IMG/VR virus record: IMGVR_UViG_3300000313_000007
Coordinates: 1 to 40,852 of that record
Reading direction: 5' to 3' (one strand)
DNA from: a virus
Length of the DNA stretch: 40,852 bases
Shown here: one piece after another, positions 1 to 6,717 of the stretch
Position numbering within the stretch: the first letter of the stretch is position 1
Layout: each line of letters opens with the position of its first letter
Made by a program: the position numbers and the translations under genes
Notes under the pieces: generated by a model
Told to the model about the DNA's origin: nothing
Seen by the model: only the letters and a program-made list of their open reading frames with translations
Databases searched by the model: none

Positions 1-153
1 CACCGCATTACCAATGCATTTGCAGAAGGTACAAACAGTGTTATTCAGCATATAAAATCATCTGCACGTGGCTTCAGGAACTTTGAGAACTACAGAATAG
101 CCATATTTTTTTTCTGTGGCGGACTTAATTTGCACCCACAAGAAAGCCGGTAG
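1..153 (+). CDS. ISL3-like transposase, C-terminal fragment
   Basis: Open frame from the first base of the window to TAG at 151-153, giving 50 residues that read as the C-terminus of a DDE transposase: an EGTNSVIQHIK segment followed by ARGFRNFENYRIAI. The pattern EGxNxxIxxIKxxARGFRNFxNYR is characteristic of the ISL3 family. The 5' part lies outside the window. AGAGCC at 153-158 right after the stop resembles the inner-to-outer end of an ISL3 inverted repeat, so the element may end near 158, followed by an AT-rich tract. No inverted-repeat partner is visible. Family assignment is fairly safe; the exact IS end is a guess. Confidence 0.75.
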   Translation, partial: HRITNAFAEGTNSVIQHIKSSARGFRNFENYRIAIFFFCGGLNLHPQESR

Positions 154-215
154 AGCCATTTTTTTTTTAACTCTTTCCAAATTTAACTTCAATTACGCTG
201 TACAAAAGTGTATTA

Positions 216-1931
216 CTATTTTGTAAATGCAAATTGACTAGATAATATATTATTAACTAATTCATTTTGAACAATAGATATTTTTTCAATAAGCGTCAAC
301 AATTCTGTAGACTTATCTGAAATACGAATGTCATATTCATCCTTATTAGTATTATCAATCTTTGTTCTATTAATAAAATCGGTTATTGTATCAAATTCCC
401 AATAATAATATGATATTGTATCTGTTTTTATTTTATCACTATGAACAATTTTATTTTTATAAAAAATTATTCTACCAATATTTTTATATAAAATATACAA
501 ATTATACCCAAATGACTTTCTAAATTTACTATTATTTATTAACCTTATTGATTCAAATTCTTTCAAATATTCTTTATATTTTGTAAAATTTTTTCTTATA
601 ATATAAAACTCTATCAATTCCAACAAAGACTCTGAACCGTATAATTTATAATAATCTTTATTAGGATCATCTTTACAAGAATCTTCAATTATCTTAATAT
701 ATTGTTTATAGTAATCGTAATATCTTACTTCATTATTCTCTATTTCAGCAAAATCATTTTCCTTCCAATATATATCAATCATTAATTTATAAAGTTCAAA
801 TATTTTTTTTAGTGTATAATTGTTTTGATAATTTTTATCAAGATAATTTTTCAATGCTAATTTATAATATGCTAATTTAATATTATTATTAACCTCTAAT
901 TTTCCCAAGTTCAAATATAATTCAGCTTTATCATTTTCACATTTTCGAATTAATTTATTTTTTAAACAGTAAGATTTTTTACTTTCTATACATGATATAC
1001 AATCGGTCAAATAACTCATAGATTGTTTTTTTTGATTGTTTTTCTTATAAAATTGATAATTCGAAAAACAATCATTTTCTTGCAATGTATGATTACTAAT
1101 AGGTTCCGAATAATTATTAGCTTTTGAAAAACCATTAATATCATAATAAATAGTTTCTGCTCTAATACTAAAAAAACAATCCAATTCTTTTAATATATTT
1201 TTCTTTGATTCGTAAGGTATTTTTAGTGTCTCGAAAATTATTCTTTTTTCCCCTACTTCATCTTTTTTCCCATTTACAGAAGGGAACGCAGCAAGACTAA
1301 ACAAAAAAACACTATCTTGCTTGATTATTCTATTATTTATCTTTGATGGATTCCAAAACCAAAAGCAAGGGTCGAACTTCGTTCTATTCTCGGCACGGTC
1401 ATAGTTAAAAGTTTTTAACACTGTAATTATATCATCGTCTTTTTTAATATCAGGCAATTCGTTTTGTGAAAAATATTCAATATTATTATTATTAATATCA
1501 TTTGTCAAGTCTAAAAAAATTACACGTCCATCTTTTTTTGATTCTACACCTTTGTTAGTTGATTGACAAGCCATCCACAAAGCAATTAAACAATTTGTTG
1601 TAAAATCAACCAAACAAGTTGCACCACCATTATGCTGAATCTCTGCCAGTAATTCCATATCTGTTAATGTACTTCCAGACTTTATTTCACCATATCCATA
1701 CTGCCTTGCGTTTCTAAGTAAATTAGCATGATAATTAATAAATTCATTTTGAAAATATTTTTTTTCATTTAAAAGCCTTCTGCCTGCGCCTGATATTATA
1801 TTCCAATCACAATTTGCTTGACCACGAAAAATATACCTACCATTCATATCTTCCAAATTTAAAATTTTTAATTTTTCTGCCAAAGCCTTTATAAATGAAC
1901 TCACACAATCAATTACAATAGTATCTTCCAT
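216..1931 (-). CDS. FRG-domain protein, candidate anti-phage defence gene
   Basis: 571 residues. The N-terminal part (about residues 30-250) carries the FRG signature: YIFRGQANCDW at 33-43, then IQHNGGATCLVDFTTN near 94-109, as in FRG (DUF) proteins. The C-terminal half is helical, very Lys/Asn/Tyr rich and may contain TPR-like repeats; no other catalytic motif is seen. A GGAGG ribosome site precedes the ATG, and TATAAT (minus strand) at 1967-1972 is a likely -10. FRG domains are known from abortive-infection and other phage-defence contexts; their activity is not settled. The gene stands alone beside an IS end, its base composition is far more AT-rich than the phage genes, and it points toward the IS, all suggesting cargo. 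Defence role is inference. Confidence 0.75.
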   Translation of the reverse strand: MEDTIVIDCVSSFIKALAEKLKILNLEDMNGRYIFRGQANCDWNIISGAGRRLLNEKKYFQNEFINYHANLLRNARQYGYGEIKSGSTLTDMELLAEIQHNGGATCLVDFTTNCLIALWMACQSTNKGVESKKDGRVIFLDLTNDINNNNIEYFSQNELPDIKKDDDIITVLKTFNYDRAENRTKFDPCFWFWNPSKINNRIIKQDSVFLFSLAAFPSVNGKKDEVGEKRIIFETLKIPYESKKNILKELDCFFSIRAETIYYDINGFSKANNYSEPISNHTLQENDCFSNYQFYKKNNQKKQSMSYLTDCISCIESKKSYCLKNKLIRKCENDKAELYLNLGKLEVNNNIKLAYYKLALKNYLDKNYQNNYTLKKIFELYKLMIDIYWKENDFAEIENNEVRYYDYYKQYIKIIEDSCKDDPNKDYYKLYGSESLLELIEFYIIRKNFTKYKEYLKEFESIRLINNSKFRKSFGYNLYILYKNIGRIIFYKNKIVHSDKIKTDTISYYYWEFDTITDFINRTKIDNTNKDEYDIRISDKSTELLTLIEKISIVQNELVNNILSSQFAFTK

Positions 1932-1972
1932 AATTTACCTCCGATAATAAACTATAAAAAAATGTTATTATA

Positions 1973-2244
1973 GACTTCATAAATGATGTAATAATCAAAC
2001 TTTTGCTGCTCTCATCTAAATTGGTACAATTTTTGACCATTTCTTATAAATGTATTTTTCCAACGAGGTAATCCATAAAAAATAGACAAAAACTACAGAA
2101 AAAGCCCAGTGCCATCGAAAAAGACTGCAAAACTTCGGTTTCATTGAGTTGTCTAAAAAGACATTCTGAATGAATCCTATATTAAAAAATATTATAACCC
2201 GTTATTTTATAAAAACAGGTTTTTATAAAATTTCCCTAAAATAT
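1973..2244. other. AT-rich intergenic stretch
   Basis: Between the FRG gene and the dam-associated repeat. It holds the FRG promoter region at its left edge. No convincing ORF, RNA or repeat was seen in the remainder. Confidence 0.4.
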
Positions 2245-2307
2245 AAAAAAATGCCGTCGACTACACAATAATGCATAGCCAGCGGCAAGACGATACCAGA
2301 CATATCT
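2245..2307 (-). ncRNA. Predicted ~63-nt small RNA divergent from the dam leader (copy A)
   Basis: Read on the minus strand: TTGACA (2342-2337), a 17-nt spacer, TATTCT (2319-2314), a start near 2307, then a hairpin (2286-2253) with arms GCCGCTGGCTA and TAGTCGACGGC, followed by seven Ts (2251-2245). That is a complete promoter-terminator unit of about 63 nt. The second copy at 39731-39796 keeps the promoter with the same 17-nt spacer, the hairpin loop (GCATTA.TGT) and the T tract, while the stem sequence differs but still pairs. One stem mismatch is present. Function unknown; it could regulate dam or the neighbouring cargo gene. Confidence 0.45.
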
Positions 2308-2357
2308 TACTAAAGAATATTCCTATAGTATCATTTTGTCAAATTATTTTATCAAAA

Positions 2358-2370
2358 CGACTATACAAGT
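2358..2370 (+). promoter_or_regulatory. TGACTATA-type promoter (CGACTATA variant), leaderless
   Basis: CGACTATA at 2358-2365, then CAAGT, then ATG at 2371: the same 13-nt distance from element to ATG as at five other loci. The equivalent site in copy B has the full TGACTATA. No -35 hexamer at normal spacing. Predicted start of transcription falls on the A of ATG. Confidence 0.6.
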
Positions 2371-2379
2371 ATGAAATAA
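2371..2379 (+). CDS. Two-codon leader ORF (Met-Lys-stop), copy A
   Basis: ATG AAA TAA lies exactly where the promoter predicts the mRNA to begin. The same nine bases occupy the same place in copy B (39857-39865). A leaderless minimal ORF could let ribosomes load and stall or release at the 5' end of the dam mRNA. Only its position and conservation support it. Confidence 0.4.
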   Translation: MK

Positions 2380-2550
2380 TCACACAAAACAGGCAGAAAC
2401 CGGCGGGTCACTACCCCGTCGACAAGCGCATACACGCCTACGGATTACTCCGCTTCTACCCGACTTATGCATAAGTATGTATAGAATCGGATTACTCAGT
2501 CTCAAGGTTTAGCCAAAAGTAAAAAAAATTATTTTCTCAAGGAAAAATCC
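2380..2550 (+). promoter_or_regulatory. Structured leader of dam copy A
   Basis: Hairpin CGGCGGG (2401-2407)/CCCGTCG (2415-2421), next a small GCG/CGC hairpin, then CGGA-TTAC-TCCG (near 2439-2450), then the 14-base palindrome ACTTATGCATAAGT. Copy B has CGGCGAG/CTCGCCG in the first stem: one G-C pair becomes A-T and a G-T pair becomes G-C, so two changes preserve pairing while the loop varies. This is direct covariation evidence for an RNA fold. An AAGGA ribosome site precedes the dam ATG. It resembles no riboswitch I recognise. Confidence 0.55.
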
Positions 2551-3345
2551 ATGAAGACACCTATTACGTATTATGGCGGCAAGCAGCAGCTTGCAAAGAA
2601 AATCATTTCTCTTATTCCAGCACATGACATATACTGCGAACCTTTTATCGGAGGCGGTGCTGTTTTCTTTCAGAAGCAGCCGTCAAAATCTGAAATTATC
2701 AACGATATAAACGGCGAACTGATAAACTTCTATGAAGTTATACAGAAAGACTTTTCGCTTCTGGCCCAGCAGGTATCAATCAGCCTGCATAGCAGGGAGT
2801 TATACAGGCAGGCCCGCGTAGTCCATGAAAATCCTGAAATGTTTGACCGTATAAAGAGAGCCTGGGCTATATGGGTACTTGCCAATTCCTCATTCGGTGC
2901 CAATTGGAAGGCCGGCTGGGGATATGACGCTGCAGGCCAGACAACAAAAACAATAACTAATAAGCGCAATTCCTTTACAGTGGAACTTGCAATACGGCTG
3001 CAGAATGTCCAGATTGAAAGCTATGATGCCCTCAAAATTATCAGTAGTAGAGACCGGCCAGAAACGTTCTTTTATTGTGATCCGCCCTACCCGGATACAG
3101 ACCAGGGCCATTATGACGGGTATTCAGCAGAGGACTTCCGGCACCTGCTTGAAACGCTCGAACATATACAGGGTAAATTCCTGCTTAGCTCTTTTAGACA
3201 TCCGGTGCTTACAGCTTTCACAGTTAAAAACAACTGGTATCAGATAGAACTGAAAATGAATAAGCCTATGTCGGTAAAGTCCGGTATTTCAAAACAGAAA
3301 ATAGAAGTACTGACCGCAAATTATCCTATAAAACTGGATAACTGA
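2551..3345 (+). CDS. dam: Dam-type DNA adenine-N6 methyltransferase, copy A
   Basis: 264 residues, usual length for phage Dam (D12 class) enzymes that transfer a methyl group from SAM to adenine. YYGGKQQLAKKI at 7-18 is the SAM-binding motif, FIGGGAVFF follows near 32, and FYCDPPY near 173-179 is the catalytic DPPY motif. SD AAGGA lies ahead of the ATG. It is preceded by a structured leader and followed by a hairpin, and it converges with the integrase. The recognition site cannot be read from sequence. Copy B at 40037 differs at about ten residues. Methylation could protect phage DNA or time its replication and packaging. Confidence 0.92.
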   Translation: MKTPITYYGGKQQLAKKIISLIPAHDIYCEPFIGGGAVFFQKQPSKSEIINDINGELINFYEVIQKDFSLLAQQVSISLHSRELYRQARVVHENPEMFDRIKRAWAIWVLANSSFGANWKAGWGYDAAGQTTKTITNKRNSFTVELAIRLQNVQIESYDALKIISSRDRPETFFYCDPPYPDTDQGHYDGYSAEDFRHLLETLEHIQGKFLLSSFRHPVLTAFTVKNNWYQIELKMNKPMSVKSGISKQKIEVLTANYPIKLDN

Positions 3346-3354
3346 CAGTATGGA

Positions 3355-3380
3355 CATCGGCGTATTTTCTTACGCTGATG
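3355..3380. terminator. Hairpin between convergent dam and integrase
   Basis: CATCGGCGTA (3355-3364)/TACGCTGATG (3371-3380), ten pairs with one G-T, loop TTTTCT. It lies between two convergent genes, where a shared terminator is expected, but neither strand has a clear T tract. Confidence 0.5.
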
Positions 3381-3384
3381 CCCA

Positions 3385-4545
3385 TTACAGTTGCAGTAAC
3401 TTGATAAGTTTTTCCTGCGCCTCGTACACTTCTGGGAACATGTCAGGCGACCAGTTTGTATAACGCTCCTGCATACTCCCGCTACCGCTTGAATGCCCTA
3501 TAACAGCCGCAACCTTTACAGGAGGCACATTCTCAGATAAAAGAAATGTATTGAAAAAATGTCGCCATGAATGAACACAAAGCAGCCGTTTTTTCTTCTC
3601 TTCTGCCATACCATTCAATGCAAGCACTTCGTTTAAATGCCGTAGCACTGTCATTTCCGTTGTAAAACCGAAAGCAAAATGTTTATCATTCAAATTACAA
3701 AGAGGTTTCAAAAACTCGTACAATGTTCTGGGAATAGGTATTTTCCGCTGTTCCTTCGTTTTTGTTGGACAAATTCGTCCCTGATACATCTGTTCAGTTA
3801 CGTCTATGAAATCTTCATGGAGATTCTTTTTGTTTATTGCAAGTATTTCACTGATTCGCATACCGGTAAGAGCTGCTGTCAAATTTGCAATTCTCGAAAC
3901 ATCGGAACGCCATTTAGCACGGAATATATTTTCGGCTTCTTCCAACGTGAACGCATCCCTTTTCTTGTCATCTCCTTTCATTGGGCGTATTCCGCGGAAT
4001 GGGTCAAACATCATTATATTATCCGCAAGCGCATAATCAGTAATTATACGAAGTACTGCAACTACATTATTTACCGTTTTACGTGACATCGACTTGTCTT
4101 GAATTAAATGAGTTCTGAAATGTTTTATGTCGCTGGGCTTTATATCGTGTAACTTGTAATCTGCAAAATAGGGCATTATATGTTTTTCAAGATGTTGACG
4201 GTACTGTTTTATTGTAGACAGGGAAAGTGCTGGATGTTCGGTTGTACCTTCTTCCATTTTGTCGGAAAACCAAGGTGAACCGTCATCAAACCATTTTGCA
4301 GCATAAACTCCGAACTGCTGACTTGAACCGCCGTAGAGTTGTCCATGCTTCAGCAAGTCGTCACAATATGCCCTTGCTGCCGTTTTTGCTTTGCATCCGG
4401 TTGTTTTTCCGGTTGTAAGAGTCCCGTCAGAACTATATGTCTTAAAATACCATACGGTTCCTTGTTTAAGTTGTCGTTTGTAAAGAAAATAAGCTCCGTG
4501 CATAATTACCACTTTTCTGGCGGTTTGTACACATTTTGTATACAT
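3385..4545 (-). CDS. int: Tyrosine-recombinase phage integrase
   Basis: 386 residues. An N-terminal arm-binding part and a SAM-like core-binding part (about 100-190, STIKQYRQHLEKHIMPYF) lead into the catalytic domain: the first Arg in LTGMRISEIL, HSWRHFF (His-x-x-Arg), the second His in IGHSS, and the nucleophile Tyr in ERYTNW. All active-site residues are present, so the protein should be active. The ATG at 4545 has no good SD; an in-frame ATG at 4503 (MHGAYF) is an alternative start. It converges with dam copy A and marks the left end of the phage. It catalyses integration and excision together with an Xis; the HTH protein at 11803 is the candidate. Confidence 0.93.
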   Translation of the reverse strand: MYTKCVQTARKVVIMHGAYFLYKRQLKQGTVWYFKTYSSDGTLTTGKTTGCKAKTAARAYCDDLLKHGQLYGGSSQQFGVYAAKWFDDGSPWFSDKMEEGTTEHPALSLSTIKQYRQHLEKHIMPYFADYKLHDIKPSDIKHFRTHLIQDKSMSRKTVNNVVAVLRIITDYALADNIMMFDPFRGIRPMKGDDKKRDAFTLEEAENIFRAKWRSDVSRIANLTAALTGMRISEILAINKKNLHEDFIDVTEQMYQGRICPTKTKEQRKIPIPRTLYEFLKPLCNLNDKHFAFGFTTEMTVLRHLNEVLALNGMAEEKKKRLLCVHSWRHFFNTFLLSENVPPVKVAAVIGHSSGSGSMQERYTNWSPDMFPEVYEAQEKLIKLLQL

Positions 4546-4606
4546 ATACAGGAAGTTTAATTAAGGAAGGTTTGCTAATTCATTGTACCACTAAGAATTA
4601 GACTTA

Positions 4607-4631
4607 CATCTCCTATAGGAATTGAACCTAT
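4607..4631 (-). other. tRNA T-arm/acceptor-like fragment, possible att remnant
   Basis: On the minus strand, ATAGG-TTCAATT-CCTAT forms a perfect 5-bp T-arm with a canonical 7-nt loop, followed by seven acceptor-like bases AGGAGAT and a G. No matching 5' acceptor strand (ATCTCCT) or complete anticodon arm lies upstream at tRNA distance, so this is not a whole tRNA. Such 3' halves next to an integrase often derive from phage attachment sites. Here it sits inside the proposed prophage, so the meaning is uncertain. Confidence 0.35.
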
Positions 4632-4798
4632 GTTGTCGGGATGAAAATTGCTCTGTTTAGCCTGACTGTAGACCTTTATAATAGAAGAATAATGTATTTA
4701 AGTGTATACAGTATCCCACAAATTCATACAAATTGCAAACACTTTTGCAGACAGTAAATTATATACCCCTACAGGGTATTTTATATGCATTAGTTTTC

Positions 4799-4834
4799 TT
4801 GACATAATACAATTTTGTATATACATTATTGTAT
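4799..4834 (+). promoter_or_regulatory. brnTA promoter with two tandem BrnA-type operators
   Basis: TTGACA at 4799-4804, with TACATT at 4822-4827 after 17 nt. Two abutting 14-mers cover the spacer and -10: ATACAATTTTGTAT (4807-4820) and ATACATTATTGTAT (4821-4834), both inverted repeats with the arms ATACA/TGTAT. Ribbon-helix-helix antitoxins such as BrnA bind tandem short palindromes and repress their own operon, so these are likely BrnA dimer sites. Binding is inferred. Confidence 0.6.
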
Positions 4835-4845
4835 GTAGAGGTTTT

Positions 4846-5184
4846 ATGACAGTTGTTAGTACGGACGGCCTGTGTGAATGGGACAGCAACAAAGATTTGA
4901 CTAATCGCAAAAAACACGGGTTAAGTTTTGAAACAACATCAGCTGTCTTTTATGATGATTTTTTCATTGAAGAATCTGACTATGAGCATTCTATAAATGA
5001 AGAACGGTACAGAGGTATCGGCAATATTAACGGCATCGTTATTATTACCGTTTTTTATACAGAACGCATAAGTGACGGAACTACGAGAAAAAGAATAATA
5101 TCGTCACGACGCGCAACACCTTTTGAGGAAGAACGATATGAACACTACATACACATTATCACCGGAACAACTGAAAGAACTTGA
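4846..5184 (+). CDS. brnT: BrnT-family toxin (DUF497 ribonuclease)
   Basis: 112 residues from ATG 4846, chosen because GAGG lies just upstream and it matches BrnT length. The core reads CEWDSNKDLTNRKKHGLSFE, the standard DUF497/BrnT opening, followed by VFYDDFF, RYRGIGNINGIVIITVFYTER and the RKRIISSRRATPFEEERYE end. BrnT is a RelE-fold ribonuclease that stops growth when its antitoxin is lost. The downstream brnA overlaps it by 47 nt, giving tight translational coupling. Likely autoregulated through the two palindromes upstream. Confidence 0.88.
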   Translation: MTVVSTDGLCEWDSNKDLTNRKKHGLSFETTSAVFYDDFFIEESDYEHSINEERYRGIGNINGIVIITVFYTERISDGTTRKRIISSRRATPFEEERYEHYIHIITGTTERT

Positions 5185-5416
5185 AGCGGTAAAATCTCGT
5201 CCGATTGATACTTCCGATATTCCGGAACTTAGTGCGGATGAAGCGGAAAAACTTCATTTCAAATACTACAAACCTGTAAAAGAACCTGTCCAACTTCGCA
5301 TTGACGCAGATGTTCTGCATTGGTTTAAATCATCAGGGAAAGGTTACCAGAGCAGAATTAACGCTGCCTTACGGCAGGTAATGATACATGAGCTTTCCGA
5401 AAAAAAAGCGAAGTAA
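5138..5416 (+). CDS. brnA: BrnA-family antitoxin
   Basis: About 92 residues from ATG 5138, which has GAGGAAG upstream; the longer frame from a TTG at 5123 is less likely. Features: N-terminal LSPEQLKELEAVKSRPIDTSDIPEL, then KYYKPVKEPVQLRIDADVL and the ribbon-helix-helix part LHWFKSSGKGYQSRINAALR. BrnA neutralises BrnT and binds DNA. A decayed copy of this gene lies at 6430-6672, so the locus was once duplicated. Confidence 0.88.
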   Translation: MNTTYTLSPEQLKELEAVKSRPIDTSDIPELSADEAEKLHFKYYKPVKEPVQLRIDADVLHWFKSSGKGYQSRINAALRQVMIHELSEKKAK

Positions 5417-5459
5417 ATGCACCGCATAATCACCTGGCAGAATACAGAAGGTTACATAC

Positions 5460-5733
5460 ATGAACGAACGCGGACAAAACTTTAATGATTTTATGAAGGA
5501 ACATGGATTATTTGAAGAAGCTCACGAATTGGCTGCTAAAAAAAATCATAGCTGTGCAACTTAAACAGGAAATGAATAATCAACATTTCACAAAAACGGG
5601 CATTGTAAAAAAAATGAACACTACCCGATCTGCTGTAGACAATGCGCTCGATTCCGAGTTCAACACTTCGATAGAAACACTGGATCGTTTCGCTTGTGCG
5701 CTGGGAAAACAGTTATCCTTGACGCTGAGATGA
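5460..5733 (+). pseudogene. XRE-family regulator split by a frameshift in an A8 tract
   Basis: Frame 1 from ATG 5460 gives MNERGQNFNDFMKEHGLFEE..HELAAKK and then runs out of frame in a run of eight As (about 5541-5548). The +1 frame continues with IIAVQLKQEMNNQHFTKTGI, MNTTRSAVDNALDSEFNTS and FACALGKQLSLTLR to TGA at 5733. Joined, they form one typical small XRE/HTH antitoxin-type protein of about 90 residues. One A too many explains the break. It may be a dead gene, a phase-variable switch, or rescued by polymerase slippage on A8. A 22-codon ORF at 5417 just before it may be the remnant of a partner gene. It follows brnA by 43 nt. Confidence 0.75.
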
Positions 5734-5785
5734 TTTTTTGTCAACATTCTTCACAGTAATTTATTACATAGATTCTATTCAAAAT

Positions 5786-5798
5786 TGACTATATAATT
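5786..5798 (+). promoter_or_regulatory. TGACTATA promoter, leaderless
   Basis: TGACTATA at 5786-5793, then TAATT, then ATG at 5799. There is no SD sequence before the start codon. Same 13-nt spacing as the other loci. Confidence 0.65.
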
Positions 5799-6329
5799 AT
5801 GGTAGTCAATAAAAAAGAATGTACATTACTGTACAACGTAGATTTTCAGCTTACAAAAGAATGTTTTGATGAATATCTCAAGGAAGCTTTTAAAACAAGA
5901 ACCCAATGTGCCGATAATATTATCATGATTAACAAAAGAGAAATTCGTGATTGCTTTAGAAAAAAAAATATTCCATTTGGAATGAGCATTTATACTGATA
6001 TATTCATTTCAAACAAAAGCAATATGAATTATAAACTTAGCGCATTATGGGATACAGGGGCTTCTACAACAGGTATATCGCAAAAAATTGCATCATTCAT
6101 AGGCGCTGAAATATATGGCTATGAAACTACTTTTTCTGTTAACGGTGAGAAACCAACTCCGTATACATTCATAAATATTCTTATGCCTGATAAGAAATAC
6201 AAAGCACTAAAAGTATTTATAAATAATACAACAGTAGACGTGTTAATCGGACTAGACATAATCAACTGCGGAAATTTTATATTACGTAAAACACGAAAAG
6301 GAGCAGTTAATTTTTCATTTACTTTATAA
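5799..6329 (+). CDS. Retropepsin-like aspartic protease
   Basis: 176 residues. A catalytic DTGA motif (LWDTGASTTGIS, near residues 85-96) and a later hydrophobic strand DVLIGLDII (near 149-157) are the two signatures of single-domain retropepsin-fold proteases, which act as dimers with one Asp from each. The first 75 residues are unassigned. No signal peptide, so it is probably cytoplasmic. It has no SD and starts exactly 13 nt after TGACTATA, so a leaderless message is predicted. It stands alone, AT-rich, between an intact and a decayed set of antitoxin genes, which marks it as cargo. Substrate unknown; processing of a toxin, phage protein or regulator is possible. Confidence 0.8.
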   Translation: MVVNKKECTLLYNVDFQLTKECFDEYLKEAFKTRTQCADNIIMINKREIRDCFRKKNIPFGMSIYTDIFISNKSNMNYKLSALWDTGASTTGISQKIASFIGAEIYGYETTFSVNGEKPTPYTFINILMPDKKYKALKVFINNTTVDVLIGLDIINCGNFILRKTRKGAVNFSFTL

Positions 6330-6336
6330 TTCAAGA

Positions 6337-6408
6337 GAAACGCTGAACCGTTTTGCCTTTGCTTTAGGAAAACAGTTGTCACTAACGCACAGATTAAAAA
6401 AGCTCTGA
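6337..6408 (+). pseudogene. XRE regulator remnant (C-terminal end)
   Basis: The frame 6337-6408 encodes ETLNRFAFALGKQLSLTHR, matching ETLDRFACALGKQLSLTLR at the end of the XRE gene at 5460-5733. There is no start or N-terminal part. It is a leftover of a duplicated antitoxin block on the far side of the protease gene. Confidence 0.7.
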
Positions 6409-6429
6409 TTAATCCATTTACGCATCTGG

Positions 6430-6672
6430 ATGCAACATACACTTTATTACCGATACAAATAAAAAACTTGAAGCCTTAAAATCTCAACCAATTGATATTT
6501 CAGATATTCCAGAGCTTAGAGTTCAAGAAGCGGAAAAACTCCATTTCAAATGTTATAAACCAGTCAAAGAGTCTGTTCAGATTCGTATACATTCAGCTGT
6601 TCTGCTATGGTTAAAATCATACGGTAAATGCTACTAGAGCAGAACCAACGTTGCACTACGGTAGATTATTAT
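6430..6672 (+). pseudogene. Decayed brnA copy
   Basis: In more than one frame this reads LEALKSQPIDISDIPELRVQ, EAEKLHFKCYKPVKESVQIR and LLWLKSYGKCY, matching brnA at 5138-5416 residue for residue in long blocks. A frameshift near the start (the initial ATG frame stops after ten codons) and an in-frame TAG where brnA has Gln destroy it. No brnT copy accompanies it. Confidence 0.8.
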
Positions 6673-6717
6673 ACAAACACTTTTAAAATATTTTAATAAA
6701 AAATAATATTCACTTAG

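Larger units (their letters stand above)
2252..3366 (+). repeat. Long direct repeat, copy A (sRNA + leader + dam)
   Basis: The segment from the sRNA hairpin to the hairpin after dam recurs at 39737-40852 in the same orientation. Similarity is strong but not perfect over most of its length (about ten amino-acid changes in dam). The last 105 bases, 3262-3366 against 40748-40852, are identical up to the end of the window. The identical tail could be the attachment core or the point of a recent recombination. Confidence 0.8.

Noticed and set aside
2271-2474. 67-codon ORF upstream of dam copy A
   Set aside because: It runs through the sRNA promoter and structured leader, has no SD, and the frame is not kept in copy B.
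4607-4690. Complete tRNA gene
   Set aside because: Only the T-arm and 3' acceptor strand fit; the 5' acceptor strand and anticodon arm are missing at the required distances.
4762-4785. Hairpin ATACCC/GGGTAT before brnT as a terminator
   Set aside because: No gene on the plus strand ends upstream of it, and the following T stretch is interrupted.
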